Shown here: positions 1 to 8,151 of the stretch, piece by piece
Numbering within the stretch: the first letter of the stretch is position 1
Layout: the number at the start of each line of letters is the position of its first letter
NCBI GenBank assembly: GCA_965200525.1
Contig: OZ241368.1
Span: forward strand, 6,572,001 to 6,636,000
DNA: 64,000 bases
Reading direction: 5' to 3'
Source: JANNPJ01 sp965200525
GTDB taxonomy: Bacteria; Actinomycetota; Actinomycetes; Actinomycetales; Kineosporiaceae
Notes under the pieces: generated by a model
Seen by the model: only the letters and a program-made list of their open reading frames with translations
Told to the model about the DNA's origin: nothing
Databases searched by the model: none
Program-made: the position numbers and the translations under genes

Positions 1-1193
1 CCGGCCAGGACGGTCGGCACCTCTTCGGCCGGCACCGGGGGCCAACCGGCCAGGACGTGCCCGGCGGCGGCGGGGGTGAACGGCCCGGCGAACACCGAGA
101 TCCGGCGCAGCACAGCCTGATCCGAATCGGCCAGCAGGGCGTAGCTCCAGTCGAGGGTGGAGCGCAGCGAGCGGTGCCGGTCGTCCATCCGGCGGCCACC
201 GGTGAGCAGCCGCAACCGGTCGGCCAGCCCGGCCTCGAGCCCGTCCAGGCCGAGCGAGGCGAACCGGGCGGCGGCCAGCTCGATCGCCAGGGCCATCCCG
301 TCCAGCCCCCGGCAGACAGCCCCGATCCGCAGCTGGTCCTGGGCGGTCAGGGCCCGGCCACCGGCCGCGGCCCGGCCCAGGAACAGCTCGACGGCGTCCC
401 CCGGGCCGCCGTCGCCCGATTCGATGCTCAGGCCGGGCACGGTGAACACCCATTCGAACGGGACCAGGAGCCGGGCCCGGCTGGTGGCCAGCACGGCCAG
501 CCCGGGACTGCCGGCCAGCAACCGCTCGAGCAGCACCACCACGCCGTCCAGGAGGTGCTCGCAGTTGTCCAGGATCAGCAGGCACTCGCGGGTGGACGCC
601 CAGTCCAGGATGCTGTCGGTGGGCGATCCGGTCCGGCGCTCGCCCAGGCCGAGCGCATCGGCGACGGCCGGGGCGATCATCAGCGGATCGGTCACCGGCA
701 CCAGGTCGACGTACCAGACGCCGTCCGGGAACTGCCCCGCCGGCTTCTGCCCTGACGACGCGGGCTGCCCCGGTGGCGGCCCGGGCCGGCCGGCCAGATC
801 GGCGGCCACGGCCAGGGCCAGGCGGGTCTTGCCGACCCCGCCCGGCCCGACGGCCGTGACCAGGCGGTGCCGGGTGAGGGCGTCGGTCAGCGCCGAGCGC
901 TCGGCCGCCCGCCCGACGAACGGGGTCAGTGGGGAGGGCAGCACCGCGACCGACGTCATCGGCCCGGTGGTGGCCGGCGCGTCGGCCGCACGGGGCGCCA
1001 CCACGGCCAGCGCGGCCAAGGCCCGGCGGTCGGTGGCCCGCAGCTTGCGCAGCAGCGACGAGACGTGGCTCTCCACGGTGCGGATCGAGATGAAAAGCCG
1101 GGCACCGATCTCGGCGTTGGTCAGGTGCTCGCCGAGAGCGGCCAGAACCTCACGCTCACGGGCCGAGATCCCCGCCACCGCCGCCCCGTCCAC
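1..1193 (-). CDS. LuxR-type regulator with AAA/NB-ARC-like ATPase domain (3' end outside the window)
   Basis: About 397 N-terminal residues are visible and the gene continues past the left edge. Residues about 9-55 form a LuxR/GerE helix-turn-helix (SAREREVLAAL, TNAEIGARLFISIRTVESHV). A linker leads to a P-loop (GPGGVGKT, residues 116-123) and a Walker B strand (LLILDN, 205-210), with the CEHLL and LATSRARL signatures of the large regulatory ATPases related to AfsR and NB-ARC. The DNA-binding domain is N-terminal; in MalT-type LAL regulators it is C-terminal. A Pro/Gly/Ser-rich insert sits at about 138-155. GTG at 1193 is chosen because GGAGGTGA lies just upstream; GTG 1199 is in frame but inside that site. 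It is divergent from the metallo-hydrolase gene. The ligand is unknown; it probably senses a signal through missing C-terminal repeats. Confidence 0.85.
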   Translation of the reverse strand, partial: MDGAAVAGISAREREVLAALGEHLTNAEIGARLFISIRTVESHVSSLLRKLRATDRRALAALAVVAPRAADAPATTGPMTSVAVLPSPLTPFVGRAAERSALTDALTRHRLVTAVGPGGVGKTRLALAVAADLAGRPGPPPGQPASSGQKPAGQFPDGVWYVDLVPVTDPLMIAPAVADALGLGERRTGSPTDSILDWASTRECLLILDNCEHLLDGVVVLLERLLAGSPGLAVLATSRARLLVPFEWVFTVPGLSIESGDGGPGDAVELFLGRAAAGGRALTAQDQLRIGAVCRGLDGMALAIELAAARFASLGLDGLEAGLADRLRLLTGGRRMDDRHRSLRSTLDWSYALLADSDQAVLRRISVFAGPFTPAAAGHVLAGWPPVPAEEVPTVLA

Positions 1194-1298
1194 CGTCACC
1201 TCCGGATTGTCCCCCCAAGCGCCCCTCGCTGATCACCCCTTTTCGCCGACCGGAAATTGGTTCGGCCGGACGTTGCCGGGTGCGTAGGGTCGGTGATC

Positions 1299-1895
1299 GT
1301 GAGAATCACCAAGTTCAGCCACGCCTGTGTCCGGATCGAGCACGAGGGCGGCGTCCTGGTGATCGACCCGGGCACCTGGAGCGAGCCCGAGGCCCTGAAC
1401 GGGGTGGACGCCGTGCTCGTCACCCACGAGCACGAGGACCACATCGACGTCGAGCGCCTGGCCGGCCTGGACCGGCCGATCCACGCCCCGGCCGGTGCCG
1501 ACATCAGCGGCGTGACGACGATCGCGGTGGCCCCCGGCGAGACGTTCAGTGCCGCCGGGCTGGCGGTCCGGGCCGTCGGCGGGCAGCACGCCGTGATCTA
1601 CGACGGCTACCCGCACTGCCCGAACCTCGGCTACCTCGTGGACGGCGCGATCTACCATCCGGGCGACTCGCTGCACGTGCCGGCCGAACCGGTCGAGACC
1701 CTGCTGATCCCGGCTCAGGGATCGTGGCTGAAGATGGCCGAGGCGATCGAGTTCCTCCAGGCGGTCCGGCCCGAGCGGGTGTTCCCGATCCACGACGGCC
1801 AGCTCAACCACCACGGCCTGGACAGCGTCAACGGCTGGCTGGGCGAGTACGCCGGGGCCGGATACCGCTACCTCGCCCCCGGCGAGGCGCTCTGA
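1299..1895 (+). CDS. MBL-fold metallo-hydrolase (UlaG-like, COG2220)
   Basis: A 198-residue cytoplasmic protein with the metallo-beta-lactamase metal motif HEHEDH at residues 43-48, followed by later metal-ligand candidates in YHPGDSLH and FPIHDGQLNHHG. Short proteins of this type resemble UlaG and related phosphodiesterase or lactonase-like hydrolases, and the substrate cannot be read from sequence. It has no signal peptide. GTG 1299 begins the conserved beta-strand VRITKFSHACVRI; GTG 1293, two codons upstream, is an alternative. It is transcribed divergently from the LuxR/ATPase gene, so regulation by that protein is possible but unproven. It converges on the GH3 gene with 45 bases between the stops. 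Confidence 0.82.
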   Translation: MRITKFSHACVRIEHEGGVLVIDPGTWSEPEALNGVDAVLVTHEHEDHIDVERLAGLDRPIHAPAGADISGVTTIAVAPGETFSAAGLAVRAVGGQHAVIYDGYPHCPNLGYLVDGAIYHPGDSLHVPAEPVETLLIPAQGSWLKMAEAIEFLQAVRPERVFPIHDGQLNHHGLDSVNGWLGEYAGAGYRYLAPGEAL

Positions 1896-1940
1896 CCCTC
1901 ACCGGCGGTCGCCCAGCACCGGCCGGAGCCGGGGCCGGGG

Positions 1941-4253
1941 TCAGGATCCCCCGACCACGAACCCGGCCCGCAGCAGGGCCTCGTCCCGCGAGGACGGCCC
2001 GACCAGCAGCTCGAACGCTCCCGCCTCGACCACCCGGTTGCCCTCGGCGTCGACCAGGGTGCAGTCGGCGACCGGCAGGTCCAGATCGACGGTCAGCTCC
2101 TGGCCCGGCGACAGGTGCACCTGGCGGTAGGCCTTGAGCTCCTTCTGGGCCCAGGTCACCGAGGTCACGGTGTCGCTGAGGTAGACCTGAACGGTCTCCA
2201 CCGCCGGTCGGGATCCGGTGTTGCGCACCGTGACCCGGGCGTGAACGGTGTCGCCCCGATTGAGCTCCGGGGTCAGCACCTCCAGGTCGGCGTACTCCAC
2301 AGTGGTGTAGCTCAGCCCCTCGCCGAAGGCGAAGGCCGGGCTCTGGGTCAGGTCGGCGTAACGGTTGTTGTGCTGGCCGGAGACCTGGTTGTAGAAGGTC
2401 GGCTGCTGCCCGGCGTGCCGCGCGAACGACACCGGTAGGCGCCCGGACGGCTCGATCAGGCCCAGCACGAGCTCGGCCACGGCCCGCCCGCCCTGCATGC
2501 CCGGGTTGGCCGCGTAGACGATGGCCGCCGCTCCGAGGGCCGACGGCGGCAGGACCAGCGGCTTGGAGCTGATCAGGACGACGATCAGTGGGGTGTCCAG
2601 CGCGGCCAGGGCGTCGAGCAGGGCGATCTGCCCACCGATCAGCTCCAGCGTGGCCGTGGACTTGCCCTCCCCGATCAGCTCGATCCGGTCGCCGACGACG
2701 GCGACGGCGTAGTCGGCGGCCTTCGCGGCGGCCACCGCCTCGGCGATCATGGCCGCGTCGGGCTCGCTCGGGATCACCACCGGCGGGCGGGGCTGGCCGT
2801 CGGGCAGTAGGTCGCCCTCCGGATCGGGCCCGACGGTGAGGATGTCGGCGCCCCGGGTGTGGCTGACCGTCCAGCCCTGCGGGGCCAGCGACCGCAGGCC
2901 GTCGAGCACGGTCTGGGTCATCTCCCGCGGATGGCCGTCGGGCAGCCAGTCGGTCTGGCCCGAGGCTCCGGCCCAGTCGCCGAGCTGGGCGTGCTGGTCG
3001 TCGGCGTTGGGCCCGATGACGGCGACCGTGCGGGCGGCGTCGCCGGCCGGCAGCGGCAGGGTGCCGTCGTTGCTGAGCAGCACCAGGGAGCGGCGGGCGA
3101 TCTCCAGGTTGATCGCGGTGTGCTCGGGCGAGGCGATTACCGCGGCCTGGCGGGCGGCGTCCGGGCGGCGCGGGTTCTCGAACAGGCCGAGCTCGAACTT
3201 CAGGGCCAGCACCCGCCGGACGGCCTCGTCGACGTCGCTCTCGGTGAGCATTCCCCGGGCGATCGCCTCCTGGGCGCCCTCGAAGAAGCCCGGCGTGGCC
3301 ATCACCATGTCGTTGCCGGCCCGCACGGCCCGGGCCGCGGCCTCGGCGTAGTCGGCGCAGACGTGCTGCTCCCAGACCATCCGCCCGACGTTGTCCCAGT
3401 CGGTGACCAGGGTGCCGGTGTACTGCCACTCTCCGCGCAGCACCTCGTTCAGCAGCCAGTTGTTGACCGTGATCGGGACGCCGTCCATCGACTGGTAGCC
3501 GAGCATGAACGAGCGGCAGCCCTCGGCCGCGACCCGCTCGAACGGCGGCAGGAACCAGGACCGCAGCTTGCGCCGCGAGATGTCGGCCTCGCTGGCGTCG
3601 CGCCCGCCCTGGGTCTCGGAGTAGCCGGCGAAGTGCTTGGCACAGGCCAGGATCGCGGTGACGTCGTCCAGGCCCTGGCCCTGGTAGCCGCGGACCATGG
3701 CCGAGGCCAGCTCGCCGATCAGGAACGGGTCCTCGCCGAAGGTCTCGCTGACCCGACCCCAGCGCAGGTCGCGGGTGATGCACAGGACCGGCGAGAAGGT
3801 CCAGTGGATGCCGGTGGAGGCGACCTCGACCGCGGTGGCCCGGGCGACCTGCTCGATCAGGGACGGGTCCCAGGTCGCGGCCATGCCCAGCTGGGTCGGG
3901 AAGATGGTCGCGCCCTCCCAGAACGAGTGCCCGTGGATGCAGTCCTCGGCCACCAGCAGCGGGATCCGCAGCCGGGACTCATCGACCAGGGCCCCGGCCT
4001 GCAGGATGCGCTCGGGCGAGGCGTGCAGGATGGAACCGGCGTACATGTCCTCGATCAGGTGCTGCACACCGTCCTTGGCGTTCAGCTGCAGCATCTGGCC
4101 GACCTTCTCGGGCAGCGTCATGCGCGCGAGAAGGTCTTCCACCCGGGTTGGGACCGGCAGCCGCGGGTCGAGGTACGGCAGCGGGGCGGTCCCCTCGGCC
4201 TGCGTGAACGAGGAGTCGTCGCCGACGACCCGCGTGGCGCTTGAAGGGATCAT
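1941..4253 (-). CDS. Glycoside hydrolase family 3 beta-glycosidase
   Basis: A 770-residue intracellular GH3 enzyme: N-terminal TIM-barrel domain, alpha/beta C-terminal domain and a fibronectin III-like tail (YADLEVLTPELNRGDTVHA). The substrate-binding KHFAGYSETQGG segment is present, and the probable nucleophile is Asp285 in LVTDWDNVG. No signal peptide is visible, so it should act on imported beta-linked oligosaccharides; the exact sugar (glucose, xylose or other) cannot be assigned. ATG 4253 is preferred over an ATG 48 bases upstream because GGAGAG lies at the right distance. It is divergent from a TetR repressor, with an inverted repeat between them, so TetR control is likely. Confidence 0.92.
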   Translation of the reverse strand: MIPSSATRVVGDDSSFTQAEGTAPLPYLDPRLPVPTRVEDLLARMTLPEKVGQMLQLNAKDGVQHLIEDMYAGSILHASPERILQAGALVDESRLRIPLLVAEDCIHGHSFWEGATIFPTQLGMAATWDPSLIEQVARATAVEVASTGIHWTFSPVLCITRDLRWGRVSETFGEDPFLIGELASAMVRGYQGQGLDDVTAILACAKHFAGYSETQGGRDASEADISRRKLRSWFLPPFERVAAEGCRSFMLGYQSMDGVPITVNNWLLNEVLRGEWQYTGTLVTDWDNVGRMVWEQHVCADYAEAAARAVRAGNDMVMATPGFFEGAQEAIARGMLTESDVDEAVRRVLALKFELGLFENPRRPDAARQAAVIASPEHTAINLEIARRSLVLLSNDGTLPLPAGDAARTVAVIGPNADDQHAQLGDWAGASGQTDWLPDGHPREMTQTVLDGLRSLAPQGWTVSHTRGADILTVGPDPEGDLLPDGQPRPPVVIPSEPDAAMIAEAVAAAKAADYAVAVVGDRIELIGEGKSTATLELIGGQIALLDALAALDTPLIVVLISSKPLVLPPSALGAAAIVYAANPGMQGGRAVAELVLGLIEPSGRLPVSFARHAGQQPTFYNQVSGQHNNRYADLTQSPAFAFGEGLSYTTVEYADLEVLTPELNRGDTVHARVTVRNTGSRPAVETVQVYLSDTVTSVTWAQKELKAYRQVHLSPGQELTVDLDLPVADCTLVDAEGNRVVEAGAFELLVGPSSRDEALLRAGFVVGGS

Positions 4254-4280
4254 CGGATGCTCTCCAGGACGAGGGGTCTG

Positions 4281-4301
4281 GTGCATGATGCACAGGTGCA
4301 T
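4281..4301. promoter_or_regulatory. Candidate TetR operator between GH3 gene and tetR
   Basis: A perfect inverted repeat, GTGCAT-G-ATGCAC (4281-4293), is followed two bases later by a third copy of the half-site, GTGCAT (4296-4301). It is centred in the 71-bp space between the divergent GH3 and TetR start codons, where TetR-family operators usually lie, and would repress both genes. Confidence 0.6.
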
Positions 4302-4324
4302 GTTGCTGAGGTATCGGCAGCCCC

Positions 4325-4915
4325 ATGACCGGGAGTTATCCCAAGGGCCGCATTCGCCGCGAGGACATCATCAAGTCGGCGGTCGTCGTCTACGGCGAAG
4401 CCGGTTACCACGGCGCGTCGTTGCGCGAGATCGCCAAACGGGTCGGCATCACCCATGCCGGGCTGCTGTATTACTTTCCGACCAAAGAGGCCCTGCTGGC
4501 GGCCGTGCTGGAACGGCGCGACGCGCAGGACGCCCAGGCCCGGCGGCTCACCGTACCGCCGGGCCTGCAGGCCCTGGGCCGTCTGATCTCGCTGGCTGCT
4601 CACAATCTTGATCACCCCGGTTTTGTGGACCTGTACTCCCGCCTGGCCGCCGAGGCGGTTTCCCCCGACCATCCGGCGCACGAGTACTTCGAGCGGCACT
4701 ACCGCCTGGCTCGCTGGTACGCCGTCGAGTCGTTCAAGGTACTGGCTGAGCGGGGCCAGCTGCGCACTGACATCGACGCCGAACTGGCCGGGCTGAGCCT
4801 GATCGCCCTGATGGACGGGCTGCAGGTTCAATGGCTGTCCAACCCGGGTGAAGTGGACCTCGTCGGGTCGCTGCGGTTCTTCCTGCAAGGTCTGCTCACC
4901 GTCCCGCTCGACTAG
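4325..4915 (+). CDS. TetR/AcrR-family transcriptional repressor
   Basis: A 196-residue protein with a canonical N-terminal TetR helix-turn-helix (residues about 10-55: REDIIKSAVVVYGEAGYHGA, then LREIAKRVGITHAGLLYYF). The C-terminal ligand and dimerisation domain is all-helical and not diagnostic. It is divergent from the GH3 glycosidase gene and shares a 71-bp control region holding GTGCAT half-sites, so it probably controls that gene and itself in response to a glycoside or sugar. No strong Shine-Dalgarno is seen before ATG 4325. Confidence 0.9.
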   Translation: MTGSYPKGRIRREDIIKSAVVVYGEAGYHGASLREIAKRVGITHAGLLYYFPTKEALLAAVLERRDAQDAQARRLTVPPGLQALGRLISLAAHNLDHPGFVDLYSRLAAEAVSPDHPAHEYFERHYRLARWYAVESFKVLAERGQLRTDIDAELAGLSLIALMDGLQVQWLSNPGEVDLVGSLRFFLQGLLTVPLD

Positions 4916-4955
4916 AGCAGTCTCCATTTCTACCACCCGGTCAAAATCTACGCTA

Positions 4956-4967
4956 GAGAGCGCTCTC
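4956..4967. promoter_or_regulatory. LacI-type palindrome in a convergent gap
   Basis: GAGAGCGCTCTC is a perfect 12-bp palindrome with the central AGCGCT core of many actinobacterial LacI-family operators (CebR-like). It lies between the 3' ends of tetR and aroA, where no start codon needs an operator, and resembles the two sites near the LacI gene at 12.1 kb. It may be a remote or orphan binding site, or chance; no T-run supports a terminator. Confidence 0.35.
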
Positions 4968-5013
4968 CAATGTACCCGGCGTGGCGGTCGATGGCGACGG
5001 GTGATCTGAGAGC

Positions 5014-6300
5014 TCAGTTCCCGGCCAGGCGGGCGAGATCGGCGAAGAATCCCGGGTACGTCTTGGCCACACAGCCCGGATCGGCGATCCGGATTCCGGG
5101 CACCCGCAGGCCGAGCAGCGACAGGCTCATCGCCATTCGATGGTCGCCGTAGGTGGCGAACTCGGTCGGGCTCGGGCGGCCCGGGACGACGCCGAAGCCG
5201 TCCGGGTGCTCCTCGGCGCCGATCCCGGCCCGGCGCAGTTCGGCGACCATGGCACCGATCCGATCGGTCTCCTTGGCCCGGATGAAACCGATCCCTCGCA
5301 CCCGGCTGGGCGAGTCGGCGAACACGGCCACCGCGGCCAGGGTCTGGGCGGTGTCGGAGAGGTCGGCCAGGTCGACGTCAACGCCGTGCAGGGTCCCGGT
5401 CCCGGCGACGGTCACCTCGCCCGGCCCGTACTCGACCCGAGCCCCCATCCGGTCCAGGACGTCGACGAAGCCCAGGTCGCCCTGAAGGCTGGAACGGTCC
5501 AGTCCGATGACGGTCACCCGGCCCCCGGTGATCGCGGCCGCGGCGAAGAAGTAGGACGCCGCGCTGGCGTCGGCCTCGATCGCGAGGTCGGCGGGCCGGT
5601 AGCCGGCCCCGCCCGCGGGCACCGCCCACGGAGTCACCACCGCCCCGAAGAGGGCCATCACCGCGGCCGTCATCTGCAGGTAGGGCACCGAGACGGGCGG
5701 GCTGGTCAGCTCGACCTGCAACCCTTCGGGCATCAGCGGGCCGGCGATCAGCAGGCCGGAGAGGAATTGGCTCGAGACGTGCCCGGGCAGTTCCACCCGG
5801 CCGCCGACCAGCGGCCCGCTCACGGTCAGCGGCAGCCGGCCCAGGTCGGCGTGCTCGCTGACACCGGCCCCGAGCTGACGCAGGGCGCTGATCAGGTCGC
5901 CGAACGGCCGGGACCGCAGCTGGGCACCCCCGTCGAGCTCGCTGGCCGCCGGGATCAGGCCCAGCACGGGCAGCACGAACCGGGATGTGGTGCCCGAGTG
6001 GCGGGCGTCGACCCGCACCCCGGCGGCCCGCCTGCGCGGATCGGCGCCGGTCACGGTGAGCGTGCCATCGCCCGGATCGGCGGTGACGACGGCGCCGAGC
6101 CGGCGGACGGCGTCCAGCATGGCCTCGGTGTCGTCGGCGACCAGGGCGCCGCGCAGGGTGCTGACCCCGGGCGCCAGCGCCGCACAGAGCAGGGCCCGGT
6201 TGGTCAGGCTCTTGGACCCCGGCACTCGCAGCCGCAGCTGCGGGGCCCGGCTGAGCGGGGTCAGTTCCAGTGACTCGGACCGCGGGGCACTGATCGGCAT
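5014..6300 (-). CDS. aroA: 3-phosphoshikimate 1-carboxyvinyltransferase (EPSP synthase)
   Basis: A 428-residue, full-length EPSP synthase of the shikimate pathway; it transfers enolpyruvyl from PEP to shikimate-3-phosphate in the cytoplasm. Visible signatures are PGSKSLTNRALL near the N-terminus (phosphate-binding Lys and Ser), LPGHVSSQFLSGLL, the catalytic RAKETDRI loop, and GDHRMAMSLSLLGL near the C-terminus. The usual NAGT segment is DARHSGTTSRF here. In many actinobacteria aroA sits beside rsgA, but here rsgA is about 45 kb away, so this may be a relocated or second copy. It is monocistronic, converges on tetR, and has no strong ribosome-binding site before ATG 6300. Confidence 0.95.
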   Translation of the reverse strand: MPISAPRSESLELTPLSRAPQLRLRVPGSKSLTNRALLCAALAPGVSTLRGALVADDTEAMLDAVRRLGAVVTADPGDGTLTVTGADPRRRAAGVRVDARHSGTTSRFVLPVLGLIPAASELDGGAQLRSRPFGDLISALRQLGAGVSEHADLGRLPLTVSGPLVGGRVELPGHVSSQFLSGLLIAGPLMPEGLQVELTSPPVSVPYLQMTAAVMALFGAVVTPWAVPAGGAGYRPADLAIEADASAASYFFAAAAITGGRVTVIGLDRSSLQGDLGFVDVLDRMGARVEYGPGEVTVAGTGTLHGVDVDLADLSDTAQTLAAVAVFADSPSRVRGIGFIRAKETDRIGAMVAELRRAGIGAEEHPDGFGVVPGRPSPTEFATYGDHRMAMSLSLLGLRVPGIRIADPGCVAKTYPGFFADLARLAGN

Positions 6301-6532
6301 GCCCGCGATTCAACCAGCGGGCCGATCGCCGCGGCCAACCGTTTTCACCCTCGCAGGAGACTCGGGCCCCATCCGCCACTCCCGCTCACCGCATTTGGTG
6401 CAGGGCGGTCAGGCGTGGTCGATTTCGCCGCAAAACCGTTCCTGGGCAGAGCAATCCGGGTTGCCGGGAACCTCGCGCGTGTCGTCCACGGGTGCCCTAT
6501 CTTGGGCGGACGAGCACCACGGGGATGGGGAA

Positions 6533-7978
6533 ATGGGGGTCCGCCGAATGCCGTCGCTACTGGCCTCCCGGCGTCCGGCGCCGGACGCCCGGGTGATGAT
6601 GACCCGGTACCGGCGCACCCTGATCCTGGCCGATGCGCTGGTCGCGGCCCTGGCCGCCGGCCTGGCGATCACCCTGCGGTTCGACGGCGACGCGCCCGAC
6701 TGGTGGGCCCGGGTGCCGCTGGCGCTGCCGCCGATCTGGTTGCTCATCGCCGGCCTGCACCGCACCTACGAGCAGCGCTACCTGGGCACCGGGATCGACG
6801 AGTTCGACCGGGTGGTCCGCTCCGGGCTGGTGCTGTTCGCAGCCATCGCGGTCAGTTCCTACCTGTCCAACAGCAACGTCTCGCGCTCGATCGTGGTGTT
6901 CGCGGTGCCGGTCACGGTGCTCGGCTCGCTGGCGGCCCGCAAGGTGCTGCGGATGCGCCTGCACCGGGCCCGGCGCCAGGGCACCGGGATGGAGAAGACC
7001 ATCGTGGTCGGCACCGGGGACGCCGTGGTGCAGCTGGTCCACCTGCTCAAGCGGACGCCGTACCGGGGCCTGGACCCGGTCGGGGTCTGCCTTCCGCCGC
7101 TGTCGGTGATCCCCTCCGACCTGGACGGCGTGCCCGTGCTGGGCGGGCCGGACGACATCCTGGCCGCGGTCGACTCCACCGGGGCCCACGTGGTCGCCGT
7201 CGTGTCGCACCCGGACTTCTGGGGGCACCCGCTGCGCCAGCTGGCCTGGGCCCTGGAGGAGCGCGACGTCGAGCTGATCGTCTCGCCCGGCATCGTCGAG
7301 GTGGCCGGACCCCGGCTGTCGATCCGGCCGATGGCGGGCCTGTCGTTGCTGCACCTGGAGCGGCCGGCGGCCGGCGGTGGGCAGATGCTGCTGAAGTCGG
7401 CGTTCGACCGGTTGCTCGGCACCGCCATCCTGATCGCGCTCTCGCCGTTGCTGCTCACCATCGCCGTGGCCGTGCGCATCACCAGCCCCGGGCCGGCTCT
7501 GTTCCGCCAGACCCGGGTGGGCGTGGGCGGGCGCGAGTTCCAGATCTACAAGTTCCGCTCGATGGTGCCGGACGCCGAGCACCGGCTGATCGACCTGGTC
7601 AACCACGACGAGGGCAACGGCGTGATGTTCAAGATCCGCGGCGATCCGCGGGTGACGCCGGTCGGGCGCCGGCTGCGCAAGTACTCGCTGGACGAGTTGC
7701 CTCAGCTGATCAACGTGGCCAAGGGTGAGATGTCTCTGGTCGGGCCCCGGCCCCCGCTGCCCTCCGAGGTCGCCGACTACTCCGACGACGCCACCCGCCG
7801 GCTGCGGGTCCGCCCCGGCATGACCGGTCTCTGGCAGGTGTCCGGCCGTTCCGACCTGACCTGGGAGCAGTCCCTGCAGCTCGACCTGCGGTACGTGGAC
7901 AACTGGACGATGACCCTCGACCTGTCGATCCTCTGGCGCACGGTCAGCGCCGTCGTCCGCGGCTCCGGGGCCTACTGA
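6533..7978 (+). CDS. Polyprenyl glycosylphosphotransferase (exopolysaccharide-initiating sugar transferase)
   Basis: A 481-residue membrane enzyme of the WbaP/CpsE type. Four N-terminal transmembrane helices precede a Rossmann-like region (TIVVGTGDAVVQLVHLL), a fifth hydrophobic segment, and the C-terminal bacterial sugar transferase domain with YKFRSM, KYSLDELPQLINV, GEMSLVGPRPPLPSEV and RPGMTGLWQVSGR. It should load the first sugar-phosphate of a glycan repeat unit onto undecaprenyl phosphate. No other glycosyltransferase, flippase or polymerase gene is nearby, so it is an orphan initiator. ATG 6533 follows GGGGATGGGG; an ATG 15 bases later is possible. The next gene downstream makes and breaks c-di-GMP, a common regulator of exopolysaccharides. 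Confidence 0.93.
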   Translation: MGVRRMPSLLASRRPAPDARVMMTRYRRTLILADALVAALAAGLAITLRFDGDAPDWWARVPLALPPIWLLIAGLHRTYEQRYLGTGIDEFDRVVRSGLVLFAAIAVSSYLSNSNVSRSIVVFAVPVTVLGSLAARKVLRMRLHRARRQGTGMEKTIVVGTGDAVVQLVHLLKRTPYRGLDPVGVCLPPLSVIPSDLDGVPVLGGPDDILAAVDSTGAHVVAVVSHPDFWGHPLRQLAWALEERDVELIVSPGIVEVAGPRLSIRPMAGLSLLHLERPAAGGGQMLLKSAFDRLLGTAILIALSPLLLTIAVAVRITSPGPALFRQTRVGVGGREFQIYKFRSMVPDAEHRLIDLVNHDEGNGVMFKIRGDPRVTPVGRRLRKYSLDELPQLINVAKGEMSLVGPRPPLPSEVADYSDDATRRLRVRPGMTGLWQVSGRSDLTWEQSLQLDLRYVDNWTMTLDLSILWRTVSAVVRGSGAY

Positions 7979-8151
7979 CCACCCCTGCGAGCTCACCGGA
8001 AACCCGGGCCCCACCAGCACCATCGGTTCCGGCACATATTTCACGAGTGGGCCTATTCGCCCTTCAGGCCCGGTCGCGAGATGGCACCGTGGTGGTCACG
8101 GCAGGACGCCGGCGGTCTGACCGCGCTCGCCCGAGGGACTGAGGTGGAACC

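Noticed and set aside
1941..4253. The two GH3 genes as parts of the galactosamine locus
   Set aside because: They are 6-34 kb away, have different neighbours and belong to a beta-glycosidase family, whereas the polymer is alpha-linked.
7979..8151. A terminator hairpin CCGGAA...TTCCGG after the glycosylphosphotransferase gene
   Set aside because: Only six base pairs with a 25-base loop; too weak to call.
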